Made by a program: the position numbers and the translations under genes. DNA of 64,000 bases from Algoriphagus sp. Y33 (lineage in GTDB: Bacteria; Bacteroidota; Bacteroidia; Cytophagales; Cyclobacteriaceae): assembly GCF_014838715.1 (NCBI RefSeq), contig NZ_CP061947.1:248001-312000 (forward strand), read 5' to 3'. Shown here in pieces: positions 8,534-16,666 of the stretch. The first letter of the stretch is position 1. Each line of letters starts with the position of its first letter. The notes under the pieces are model-generated. The model saw only the letters and a program-made list of their open reading frames with translations. It was not told the DNA's origin and did not search any database.

Positions 8534-10201
8534 ATGAGCAAGCGTAATTACAATGTGTTTTTCAACACCCACACCGTAAGCGGAATAGTCATAAGCATAG
8601 GTCTGTACGTGATATTCTTTGCAGGTGCCTTTTCCCTTTTTATGGAAAGCATTGACCAGTGGGAGTCAAATGTAAAAGAAGAAGGCGTCAAGGTAATGGA
8701 TTATGACCAGACCATTGCCCAGGCCGCGGCTGCAGGATATGACATGCATGGGAGGTCTCTGAGCATGTACTACCACGACAACCACGTTAACATTTATTCG
8801 GGTGCTTTGTCGGACAGCACCCTAAAGAAAAGCGAACTGGACTTACTTCCGGACTCGGAGGCGAGCGGAGCGTTAGACTTACAGTTGGACGAGAAAACCT
8901 ATCAGAATTCAAGTCTAGCCGAAAGCGAAGAACAGCACAATTCCCTGGGGAACTTCTTATACGAACTCCACTTTTTCGATCAGATACCCACTTATGGAAT
9001 ATATCTGGCAGGTTTGGTATCTGTTTTCTTTCTATTTGCCACCATCACTGGTGTGATTGTCCACTGGAAAAAAATTGGATCAAACTTTTTTACGTTTCGG
9101 ATCAAGGGCTCTCTTAAAAACCTCTGGACTGATGCCCATGCAGCGTTGGGAGTGATAGGACTTCCCTTTCAGGTTATGTATGCCATTACCGGGGCTATAT
9201 TTTGTCTTTTGATATTATTTGCAGGGCCATTTTCGGAAATTGTCTATCAAGGTGACGAGCAGGCTTTATACAATGACCTATACCCGTCTTTTATGAAGGG
9301 TAAAATTCCGATAGGGGGCTATAGCCCAGAAAAAATTTCAATCAATGAGCAGGTAAGAAGGGCCCTGGCGGAATTTTCGCAGGGTGAGGTTAAAGATGTG
9401 TATACGGAAGTCCACAATTACCATGATCAGAATGCACATGTGGAAATTTTAATCGGAACACACAAGAAGGACGGTTTTTTCAACTATGCCAAATTCATCT
9501 ATCGCCTTGCAGATGGGAAGCTGGTGGAATATAAACCAACAGATACTTCTCCTCCTTATGCGGCAGCATCCTGGGACTTTATCCATATTATTCACTTTGG
9601 CAATTTCGGAGGAATCATCGTAAAGATTTTGTACTTCCTTGTGGCTTTGCTGACCTGTGTAGTTATTGTCTCAGGAGTGATGGTTTGGCTTTCTGCCCGC
9701 AGTAGTAAGGCCTATTCCCATCGAGCCCGGTTTACGCAGAATGTGGGAGCTATCTATCTGGGTTCCTGTCTTGGACTTTACCCGGCGATTGCTGTGATGT
9801 TTCTGCTGACCAAAACATTTCCGACAGAAATGGAACACCGGTTTGAGTGGATCAGCTGGTTGTTCCTAGTTTTCTGGATCGGATATACCGCCTATTCCTT
9901 CCTGATTAAAGACAACTTCAAAATCAACCGGAACTCACTGTTGATTGCCGGTTCAATCGGCGTATTGATCCCGGTATTTAATGGTTTTCATTCCGGTTTA
10001 TGGTTCTGGAAATCCTTCACACTTGGGTATTCCAGTTCATTCTTTGTAGATATTACCTGGTTGCTTTGTGGCGGCCTTACCCTGTTGATTGGTTTGAGAC
10101 TTGGAGGGAAAAGAGAAACGGGGAGAGGGGACTCTCCGGGTTTTTCCAAGCCTTCCAAAATTGCTGAAAAGGAAATGGTAAAGTCGGGAAGCCTAATCTA
10201 G
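8534..10201 (+). CDS. PepSY-associated transmembrane protein (iron operon)
   Basis: 555 residues, the last gene of the operon that starts at 4218. It has an N-terminal helix (YNVFFNTHTVSGIVISIGLY), a PepSY-type periplasmic region, further helices around 150-175, 205-232, 360-390 and three or four more between 405 and 530. Conserved membrane-associated His residues (NTHTVSG, DAHAALGVIG, FIHIIHFGNFG) are of the kind seen in haem-binding or ferric-reductase-like PepSY_TM proteins. It is longer than the 419-residue paralogue at 775, with an extra C-terminal membrane bundle. The tail beyond residue 530 is hydrophilic. It probably works with the receptor to reduce or release imported iron. Confidence 0.85.
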   Translation: MSKRNYNVFFNTHTVSGIVISIGLYVIFFAGAFSLFMESIDQWESNVKEEGVKVMDYDQTIAQAAAAGYDMHGRSLSMYYHDNHVNIYSGALSDSTLKKSELDLLPDSEASGALDLQLDEKTYQNSSLAESEEQHNSLGNFLYELHFFDQIPTYGIYLAGLVSVFFLFATITGVIVHWKKIGSNFFTFRIKGSLKNLWTDAHAALGVIGLPFQVMYAITGAIFCLLILFAGPFSEIVYQGDEQALYNDLYPSFMKGKIPIGGYSPEKISINEQVRRALAEFSQGEVKDVYTEVHNYHDQNAHVEILIGTHKKDGFFNYAKFIYRLADGKLVEYKPTDTSPPYAAASWDFIHIIHFGNFGGIIVKILYFLVALLTCVVIVSGVMVWLSARSSKAYSHRARFTQNVGAIYLGSCLGLYPAIAVMFLLTKTFPTEMEHRFEWISWLFLVFWIGYTAYSFLIKDNFKINRNSLLIAGSIGVLIPVFNGFHSGLWFWKSFTLGYSSSFFVDITWLLCGGLTLLIGLRLGGKRETGRGDSPGFSKPSKIAEKEMVKSGSLI

Positions 10202-10552
10202 AATTTTATTCCCAGCGCAATAGCAGATCTGAAACCAGCGATATGTAAAGTGTAAAAAGTGCTGGATAAAGCTGAAAGACTTTGGTTAACACTCCACGAG
10301 GTAGATATGTCGGCGTACAGTAATTAAACCTCGGTTTTTGTCATGGATTTGGTCTAATCCCAGTTGACTCTGGCTTAGTTGTTTGCTTACTTTTTCTAAC
10401 GGAAATAGTGAGAAACATACTGATTAGATGAACGTAAGGGGAAGCTCTTCAAAATTCAAACGAATCTCACATTTTGCAGAATAGCCTTGATCATTTAAAT
10501 TTTCAGTTGTAATATTGTTATTTATAATTAATCTAAATAAATATTTACACTC
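10202..10552. other. intergenic, 350 bp, holding a promoter region
   Basis: No open frame with coding character. The last 35 bp contain the Fur-like palindrome described separately; the rest shows no clear hairpin or repeat. Confidence 0.5.
10519..10539. promoter_or_regulatory. Fur-like palindrome upstream of the second TonB receptor
   Basis: TATTTATAATTAATCTAAAT plus one A is a 21-bp 10-1-10 palindrome with 8 of 10 pairs matching. It ends 22 bp before the receptor ATG at 10562, placing it over the likely promoter. Together with the copy at 4193 it points to iron repression of both receptor transcripts; no regulator gene is in the window. Confidence 0.6.
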
Positions 10553-10561
10553 TTGCATCAT

Positions 10562-12958
10562 ATGACTACCAGATTATTGATTTTGGTGACCTTCTATTTA
10601 ACTTGTGAATGGAGTGGAGTTGTTGCCCAGACTAGCCCAAAAATGTATGAGGGCAAGGTCTTGGTAAGAGGTTCGGAGGCTCCTTTGGAATTTGCTACAA
10701 TTAAGCTTCTTTCGGTGGACTCCAGCCTTATGGAAGCGGGAACTACTTCGAATGCCAAAGGTCATTTTGAGCTGCAGAGCACATTGGACTCCGTGGTTTT
10801 GGAAATCAGTTTTATAGGATTTTCCACCCTAAGGCACCCGGTTTCATTGGTGAATATGGGGTCAGACCTAGGCGTTTTTCATTTGGAGGAGGAAAGCCGG
10901 GGTTTGGATGAGGTGGTTATCCGGGCTGAGAAATCGCAAACCCATTATGAGCTTGACAAGCGTGTTTTCCATGTGGGGAATGACTTGGTTAGTACAGGGG
11001 CAAGTGCGTTGGATGTGCTCAATAACGTTCCTTCTGTCTATGTCAATATCAAAGGTGAAATCAGCCTAAGAGGAAGCTCAGGAGTCCGTGTGCTGATCAA
11101 CGGAAAGCCCTCAGTGCTTGCCCAGGGAAATACACTGGGAACTTTGACGGCAGATATGATTGAGCGGATCGAGGTTATTACCAACCCATCTGCGAAATAT
11201 GAAGCGGAGGGGACTTCCGGAATCATCAATATAGTGATCAAAAAAGACCAGAGACAGGGTGTCAACGGATCTGTAACGTTAAATACCGGGGTTCCGAATA
11301 ACCATAGCTTGGGTTTCAGTCTGAATCGCAGGACTGAAAGACTTAATCTGTTCACCCAGATTGGGATAGGACACAGAACCTTCCCGGAAGAGTATGAGAC
11401 TGAAAATAAAGATCTGGCTGAAATGAGTTCTATTCTCAGTACCGGCAAAAGTGAAATGCACGAACGGTACTATACCATCAACCTGGGAGGGGATTACAGG
11501 ATTTCGAATAATAGCACGCTTTCAATTTCCGGCAGATATGCCTTTGAAAGTGAAGAGGGTGATTCCAAAACCCATTTTAAGCACCTAAGCCCGAACGGGC
11601 AAACCCTATCTGAATGGAAGAGAACTGAGTTGACTGAGGCTCCCAATCCCAAATGGCAGTATGAGGCTATTTACAAGAATCTCTTCAAGAGCAAAATCTT
11701 CTCTGATTCAGATTCCGAATCAAAAGAACACAGCCTAATAGTCAGTGCCACCAGCGACTACTTTGCAAAGGATCAGGTGTCAAACTATTCCAATGAATAT
11801 ACCAGTGGAGAAACAGGCAGTACGAAGCAGGAAACCCTTTCCGACAATACGCAGAATGAATATACATTTAAAGCTGATTATACCAATCCGCTATCTTCCA
11901 AAGCTACTTGGGAGGCAGGAGCACAGTATGTCCTGACTTCGGTTTCCAATGAGTATGCTGTTAATGATTTAATAGATGGGGTTTGGATTATAGACCCTGA
12001 TCTCAGCAATTTATTTGACTATAAGCAAAAGGTGATTGGCGTATATACCACGGGATCTTACGAATTGGAGAAGCTGGGAATCAAGGGAGGATTAAGATTG
12101 GAAAGTACGACCGTGGATACGCAACTGGCCACTACCGGCCAGAGTAACTCCCAGGCATATATTGATTTATTTCCGAGTATTCACGGCTCATACAAGTTAC
12201 ATTCTGATCTATCCCTTCAGTTGGGTTATTCCCGCAGAATATTACGTCCCTCTGTCTGGAGCCTGAACCCTTTTTTCAGTATTCAGAACAACTTCAATAT
12301 CTACTCCGGCAACCCGGAATTACAGCCGGAATATACCGATGCGCTGGAGCTGACAAGTATTTATGATTTCGGTGCTTTTTCTGTAAACGGATCCCTGTAT
12401 TATCGGTATACCACTAATTCGGTGGAGAATATCACCACATTTCAGGATAATGTGGCGACCACCATGCCTACAAATATTGGCACCAGCAAGTCAGGCGGAT
12501 TGGAATTCAATGCCAAATACATGCCCAATAACTGGATTTCGGTGAACGGGGATTTCAATTTTGGCTGGATACGGAAGTTCGGCACTTTTGAAGAATCGGT
12601 TTTTGATTTCCATGCTGACCAATGGACCTCACGGATTACCTCAAAGTTTAACCTGCCTGCGGACATCAGTCTTGAGCTTATCGGCCATTTTAATTCCAGA
12701 CGGCAGACATTACAGGGGACAGTATCACAAAATGTATTCGCAGACTTGGGAATAAGGAAGAAACTGATGAAGGGTAGAGCTATCGTGAACTTGAGTGTTC
12801 GGGATGTCTTTGCTTCCAGAATTTATGAAGTGAATACCTTCCAGCCTGAATTTACGAACTACTCCTGGGAAAAGGACGGGAGATTTGTTACTCTCGGCGT
12901 GAGTTTCGGATTTGGTAAGGGGGACGCTATGGAGTTTTCCGGACAGAAAGCATTTTGA
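10562..12958 (+). CDS. TonB-dependent receptor, outer-membrane beta-barrel family (OMP_b-brl_3 type)
   Basis: 798 residues from the ATG at 10562; an upstream TTG at 10553 would add three residues before the signal peptide and is less likely. Domains: signal peptide (TRLLILVTFYLTCEWSGVVAQ), CarboxypepD_reg-like sandwich (about 30-110), a plug with ISLRGSSGVRVLINGKPSVL and MIERIEVITNPSAKYEAEGT, then a barrel with the OMP_b-brl_3 motif FFSIQNNFNIYSGNPELQPE. These receptors take up unknown ligands; the preceding Fur-like box suggests iron or haem. The C-terminus (GVSFGFGKGDAMEFSGQKAF) ends with Phe. It is followed 18 bp later by a broken methyltransferase gene. Confidence 0.9.
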   Translation: MTTRLLILVTFYLTCEWSGVVAQTSPKMYEGKVLVRGSEAPLEFATIKLLSVDSSLMEAGTTSNAKGHFELQSTLDSVVLEISFIGFSTLRHPVSLVNMGSDLGVFHLEEESRGLDEVVIRAEKSQTHYELDKRVFHVGNDLVSTGASALDVLNNVPSVYVNIKGEISLRGSSGVRVLINGKPSVLAQGNTLGTLTADMIERIEVITNPSAKYEAEGTSGIINIVIKKDQRQGVNGSVTLNTGVPNNHSLGFSLNRRTERLNLFTQIGIGHRTFPEEYETENKDLAEMSSILSTGKSEMHERYYTINLGGDYRISNNSTLSISGRYAFESEEGDSKTHFKHLSPNGQTLSEWKRTELTEAPNPKWQYEAIYKNLFKSKIFSDSDSESKEHSLIVSATSDYFAKDQVSNYSNEYTSGETGSTKQETLSDNTQNEYTFKADYTNPLSSKATWEAGAQYVLTSVSNEYAVNDLIDGVWIIDPDLSNLFDYKQKVIGVYTTGSYELEKLGIKGGLRLESTTVDTQLATTGQSNSQAYIDLFPSIHGSYKLHSDLSLQLGYSRRILRPSVWSLNPFFSIQNNFNIYSGNPELQPEYTDALELTSIYDFGAFSVNGSLYYRYTTNSVENITTFQDNVATTMPTNIGTSKSGGLEFNAKYMPNNWISVNGDFNFGWIRKFGTFEESVFDFHADQWTSRITSKFNLPADISLELIGHFNSRRQTLQGTVSQNVFADLGIRKKLMKGRAIVNLSVRDVFASRIYEVNTFQPEFTNYSWEKDGRFVTLGVSFGFGKGDAMEFSGQKAF

Positions 12959-12976
12959 TTTTAACTGCTTAAGAAT

Positions 12977-13500
12977 ATGAAATCCAGATATATACGAGAA
13001 ATGAAAACGATTGCCTCGCAATTGAGAAATCCGACAGGTAAAAGGGGAGTTGAGCTTGGAGCGGAAATGCATGAAAAGAACTTTTACATGATTCAACGTG
13101 CCATTGCGCTTATGGAAGTTAAGGATGGAGATAGTATCTTGGAAATAGGCCATGGCAGCGGAGCACACATACCATGTTTGATGGATCTGGCAGCAGATAT
13201 TTGCTATACTGGCCTGGAAATATCCGAAACTATGAAGGAAATGGCTGAGTTGAACAATAGCCAATCCTTTGCAACGAACACACTTTTGAAACTTATGACG
13301 GATTGAATATTCCCATGGATTCAGAGGCATTCGATAAAGTTTTCACTGTAAACGCCATTTATTTTTGGTCAGACCCTGTTGTATTGGCTAGGGAGATTTA
13401 TCGGGTTTTAAAGCCTGATGGCCGATTGGTGGTTGCGTTTGCAGGTAGGGATTTTATGAAAAAACTACCCTTTACAGACTTTGTTTTTTTATTAACCTAA
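12977..13500 (+). pseudogene. class I SAM-dependent methyltransferase, frameshifted and truncated
   Basis: The first frame (12977-13306) encodes ILEIGHGSGAHIP (SAM-binding motif I) and a motif II-like GLEISETMKEMAE. It then reads into an early stop. The downstream frame, readable from about 13285 (FETYDGLNIPMDSEAFDKVF), continues with VNAIYFWSDP and the post-motif REIYRVLKPDGRLVVAF up to the stop at 13498. The two halves together match one methyltransferase of the SmtA/UbiE-like class, so a frameshift lies between about 13265 and 13285. The C-terminal 50-60 residues of the family are also missing after FTDFVFLLT. It was probably once co-transcribed with the receptor. A sequencing error could explain the frameshift but not the missing tail. 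Confidence 0.75.
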
Positions 13501-13795
13501 TTCATTCCCCTTGTCCACAGTGACATTGGCCTCTTTCTGAATTCGGAATGAAAATCACTTATAAATCCTGAGGGTTTAGCGGGAGACACCAAGATGAGAT
13601 TCCTGCAGTGATTTAGGAACCTGCTGAACCGGGGAAGGGGGATGCTTGAGTTACCCCTCCTATCCTTCCTTTGTGTCTGGGCTTAGTAGAGACAGGATGC
13701 CAGACATAATTCCAGTATGCGCATCATGGCATATATGCATAAAATTTATTGGTGAAAATGCCGCTGAAAGCTTTTCACAGAAATCAGAACTTTTA
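13501..13795. other. intergenic region after the broken methyltransferase
   Basis: No convincing gene; a 71-codon frame at 13646 has no coding signature. The promoter and operators of the SDR gene begin at 13796. Confidence 0.4.
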
Positions 13796-13843
13796 TTTGG
13801 AACATTCGTTCCGTTAATTGTATATTTGTGGAACATTCATTCC
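13796..13843 (+). promoter_or_regulatory. SDR gene promoter with two TetR-type operators
   Basis: A Bacteroidota-type promoter is visible: -33 TTTG at 13796-13799 and -7 TATATTTG (TAnnTTTG) at 13821-13828, 21 bp apart. It is bracketed by two near-identical sites, GGAACATTCGTTCC (13799-13812) and GGAACATTCATTCC (13830-13843), 31 bp apart, about three helical turns. A third copy lies before the tetR gene. The sites overlap both promoter elements, so the bound protein should repress. Confidence 0.75.
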
Positions 13844-13868
13844 GTTATAAAATTTAAATAAGTAGAAC

Positions 13869-14624
13869 ATGAGTAAACTAAAGAACAAAGTCGCAGTAAT
13901 TACAGGTGGAAATTCGGGAATTGGGTATGCTACTGCCGTAGAATTTATTGCGCAAGGAGCCAAAGTGGTGATCACAGGCCGTAATCAAAAAACTATTGAT
14001 GAAGCGGTGGCAAAATTAGGCAGCGATGCAATAGGAATACGTGCAGATGTTACAAGTCTTGCCGACACTGAGAATTTGGCGTCCCAGGTCAAGTCAATTT
14101 ACGGCAAAGTAGATCTGTTGATTGTCAATGCAGGGGTGGCACTTCAAGAACCTGTAGGGCAGCTTACCGAAGAGGTTTTCGACACGATTTCGGATATAAA
14201 CTTTAAAGGTGCGGTATTTACTACGGAGAAGTTCATTCCGATTCTTAATGACGGAGCCTCAATCATTCATGTGACTTCTGTCAGTGCTTATAGCTATGCC
14301 ACTGGAACCAGTATTTATTCCGCAAGTAAAGCAGCGCTGACGGCTTACAGCAAATCTGCAGCAGTAGAATTGGCCGGCAGAAAAATCAGGGTAAACACAG
14401 TAGCACCTGCCATGACGGAAACGGATATGATTTACAGAGGCGAATTGGGAAGCGAGGAAGTTCACAACTTCCTGAAAGAAAAAATTATGCCCTTCAAACG
14501 GTTTGGTAAACCTGAAGAAGTAGCCAAGCTTATCACATTCCTTTCTTCAGATGATGCTTCGTTTATTTCAGGTGTCGAACACGCCATTGATAGTGGTGCT
14601 TCTGTCAACGCTGTTCGGATATAA
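13869..14624 (+). CDS. SDR family NAD(P)-dependent oxidoreductase
   Basis: 251 residues, a classical short-chain dehydrogenase/reductase: nucleotide-binding TGGNSGIG at 12-19, NAGVA around 87-91, catalytic Tyr150 and Lys154 in YSASK, and the usual C-terminal SGVEHAIDSGASVN. Proteins of this type reduce or oxidise carbonyl compounds in the cytoplasm; substrate not predictable. It precedes a tetR gene by 83 bp and both have the same operator upstream, a common layout for an aldehyde, ketone or quinone-responsive detoxification pair. Confidence 0.93.
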   Translation: MSKLKNKVAVITGGNSGIGYATAVEFIAQGAKVVITGRNQKTIDEAVAKLGSDAIGIRADVTSLADTENLASQVKSIYGKVDLLIVNAGVALQEPVGQLTEEVFDTISDINFKGAVFTTEKFIPILNDGASIIHVTSVSAYSYATGTSIYSASKAALTAYSKSAAVELAGRKIRVNTVAPAMTETDMIYRGELGSEEVHNFLKEKIMPFKRFGKPEEVAKLITFLSSDDASFISGVEHAIDSGASVNAVRI

Positions 14625-14641
14625 AAAATTTGCCTAAAAAC

Positions 14642-14655
14642 GGAACATTCGTTCC
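14642..14655. promoter_or_regulatory. third TetR-type operator
   Basis: GGAACATTCGTTCC, identical to the first operator before the SDR gene, lying 10 bp upstream of the -7 element TATCTTTG (14665-14672) of the tetR gene. Indicates autoregulation. Confidence 0.7.
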
Positions 14656-14665
14656 TGAATTCAGT

Positions 14666-14699
14666 ATCTTTGTAGGGAAGTTCACTTCCCTACAAAGAT
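14666..14699. repeat. perfect 16-bp inverted repeat at the tetR promoter
   Basis: ATCTTTGTAGGGAAGT, a 2-nt gap (TC) and its exact complement. The left arm overlaps the -7 box TATCTTTG, and the repeat ends 8 bp before the tetR ATG. It could be an additional operator or a leader hairpin. Confidence 0.7.
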
Positions 14700-14707
14700 C
14701 TTATTTT

Positions 14708-15292
14708 ATGGCCAGGACAAAAGTATTTGATGAGCAGGAGGTATTGGATAGAGCAATGAAATTGTTCTGGGAAAAAGGCTATAATGCCACTTCCGCACAG
14801 GATTTGGTGGACAGTTTGGGTATTAGCCGATCCAGTTTATACGACACTTTTGGTGATAAACATTCTCTTTTTGTAAAAGCTTTACAGCAATACCGCAAAG
14901 AGAGAGTTGATCCTGTCATCAATTCATATAACGCAGTAGAAGATGTAGAGGCCTACATCAGGTTATTTTTTGAATCAGTCAAAGATGAAGCGATCGGCTA
15001 TAACAGTTCCAAGGGATGCTTTGTGGTAAATTCGGCCGTTGAATTGGCTCCCGTTGATTCGGAAATTGCAGCCATTTCCAATTCTATTATGCATGATACT
15101 GAGGAGGCTTTGTGCAGTGTCATTAAAAATGGTCAGGATAAAGGCATTTTTACGACTAAATATCCTGCCCGCTCTCTGGCAAGGTTTGTTTTTAATTCAT
15201 TGAACGGTTTGCGGGTCACGGTAAAGTTTGATGCGGATAAAGATATGTTTGAGGATATTGTCAATGTTTGTATGTCAACCTTGCGGGTTTAA
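14708..15292 (+). CDS. TetR/AcrR family transcriptional regulator
   Basis: 194 residues from the ATG at 14708 (MARTKVFDEQEVLDRAMKLF). An in-frame start at 14630 would translate the operator and hairpin and is rejected. N-terminal TetR helix-turn-helix at about 27-50 (TSAQDLVDSLGISRSSLYDTF); the C-terminal part matches the TetR_C subfamily with SSKGCFVVNSAVELAP, found in regulators of SDR and similar oxidoreductase genes. It most likely represses the SDR gene and itself through the three GGAACATTCrTTCC sites and is released by a small electrophile or aldehyde. Confidence 0.93.
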   Translation: MARTKVFDEQEVLDRAMKLFWEKGYNATSAQDLVDSLGISRSSLYDTFGDKHSLFVKALQQYRKERVDPVINSYNAVEDVEAYIRLFFESVKDEAIGYNSSKGCFVVNSAVELAPVDSEIAAISNSIMHDTEEALCSVIKNGQDKGIFTTKYPARSLARFVFNSLNGLRVTVKFDADKDMFEDIVNVCMSTLRV

Positions 15293-15744
15293 CTCTTAAA
15301 ATATAGTTCATCTTTACTTTCAATCAATGAGAACTCTTGGTGTTTACCTTCATCTGGATATGTATCGTGTGAGGGAGCAGCTGGGAAACTTCCCAAAAAG
15401 GCATTAAATCACATAAAAAATAGTGCTGCCCGTTTAAATTCATATATTCATTTATTCAAGACGGGACAAATAGACGTTTTTGCGGACAAAGCATCATGGA
15501 ATTCTCCAAATGCTTTCGGCATGACTTAAACTGCAAAAAAACTCCTAGTGGTGTGAAGGGCAGTCGGGCCGTAACTGAAAAAAATGCTGACCTCACATTA
15601 AGTGGATCTACAGAGGTTAGTTTGGGACATGCACTAAGTACAGTGGCACTGAATCTTTCCAAATTGATGCGCTGTTTCCCATAACAGCTTTACAAAAATG
15701 TCTATAGAAATTATTATTAACAGGATTTAGCTCATTTTATTTTC
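15293..15744. other. intergenic, about 450 bp
   Basis: The part 15456-15684 has open frames on both strands (68 codons minus, 62 codons plus), but neither has a recognisable domain. It could be a gene remnant or a structured non-coding repeat. The last 60 bp are AT-rich and probably carry the promoter of the Crp/Fnr gene. Confidence 0.3.
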
Positions 15745-16326
15745 ATGAAATCGCTACATAATTACTTTAATAGATATACTTCAACTTTAATTTCAGATAG
15801 TGAATTTGAATATATTCTTAGTCATTTTATATATAAAAAGTTAAAAAGAAGACAGCATTTGTTTTTACAAGGTGAGATTTTTCAGAATATGGCCTTTATA
15901 GTGAAAGGTGCTATGCGTAAATATTTTATAGATGAAAAAGGTATAGATCATGTCGTAGATTTATATATAGAAAATTGGTGGGCGGGTGATCGGGAAAGTT
16001 TCGTTACATCTGTACCTAGTATGTACAATATAGATGCTTGGGAAGACTGTGAACTGCTTCTTATTTCAAGGGAAAACACATTAAAATTATGTAGGGAATG
16101 TCCGGTTTTCAATGAGTTTATATTGAAACTTGATGAGCGAAACAATATTGCTGCACAGAAAAGAATAACCTCGTCGATTAGCCTTACCGCGGAAAATCGC
16201 TTTGCGGACTTCGTTGAGCGCCATCCCTATTTTATGCAGCGGTTCCCTCAGCATGTCATTGCCTCTTATCTTGGGATTTCAAAAGACACGCTCAGTCGAG
16301 TTCGTAAAAAATATCTTAATAAATAA
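15745..16326 (+). CDS. Crp/Fnr family transcriptional regulator
   Basis: 193 residues. The cyclic-nucleotide-binding-like domain covers about 25-115 (KRRQHLFLQGEIFQNMAFIVKGAMRKYF), followed by the dimer helix and a helix-turn-helix near 165-190 (FPQHVIASYLGISKDTLSRVRKKY). It belongs to the large Bacteroidota group of short Crp-like proteins that usually lack the cAMP-contacting residues. No cysteines suggest an iron-sulfur cluster. It stands alone between intergenic regions, and its targets are unknown. Confidence 0.93.
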   Translation: MKSLHNYFNRYTSTLISDSEFEYILSHFIYKKLKRRQHLFLQGEIFQNMAFIVKGAMRKYFIDEKGIDHVVDLYIENWWAGDRESFVTSVPSMYNIDAWEDCELLLISRENTLKLCRECPVFNEFILKLDERNNIAAQKRITSSISLTAENRFADFVERHPYFMQRFPQHVIASYLGISKDTLSRVRKKYLNK

Positions 16327-16666
16327 GTCGTACTATCTTTTTAGTGTTTTTTTTCTTCGTTTTTGTCGACATTTATCATCGTTTTTTCTTTTCATTTGTT
16401 GCATTTTTGTTTAAAGTAATCAGAATTGATTCTGAGAATGACAAAAGCCCAAAACCTTGTTTTCTAGTAAGTTAGTTTGCTTGAGATAGATTAAACTTCT
16501 CTGTAGAATAGTATTATCTGAGAATCTCTTTCTGAGTTCCCTGAGAAGCCATGCATTGTAAGGGATTGCCGCAAAATTTTCAGTGAATACGCTAGGTGAA
16601 ACAGTGGGCTTTGAACTTAAATTATTGAGAGTTTAATTATAAAATCCATGTTTTTTGATGAAGAAA
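16327..16666. other. intergenic, about 340 bp
   Basis: AT-rich, with T-runs just after the Crp/Fnr gene that may end its transcript. No sigma-54 promoter or enhancer site like those at 31-49 kb was found before the PAS regulator. Confidence 0.4.

Noticed and set aside
12725..13330. 201-codon minus-strand frame
   Set aside because: It lies antisense to the end of the TonB receptor and the methyltransferase, both with clear family motifs, and has no recognisable domain.
14630..14707. N-terminal extension of the TetR protein
   Set aside because: The extension would translate an operator, the -7 box and a 34-bp palindrome; TetR proteins of this group begin at MARTK.
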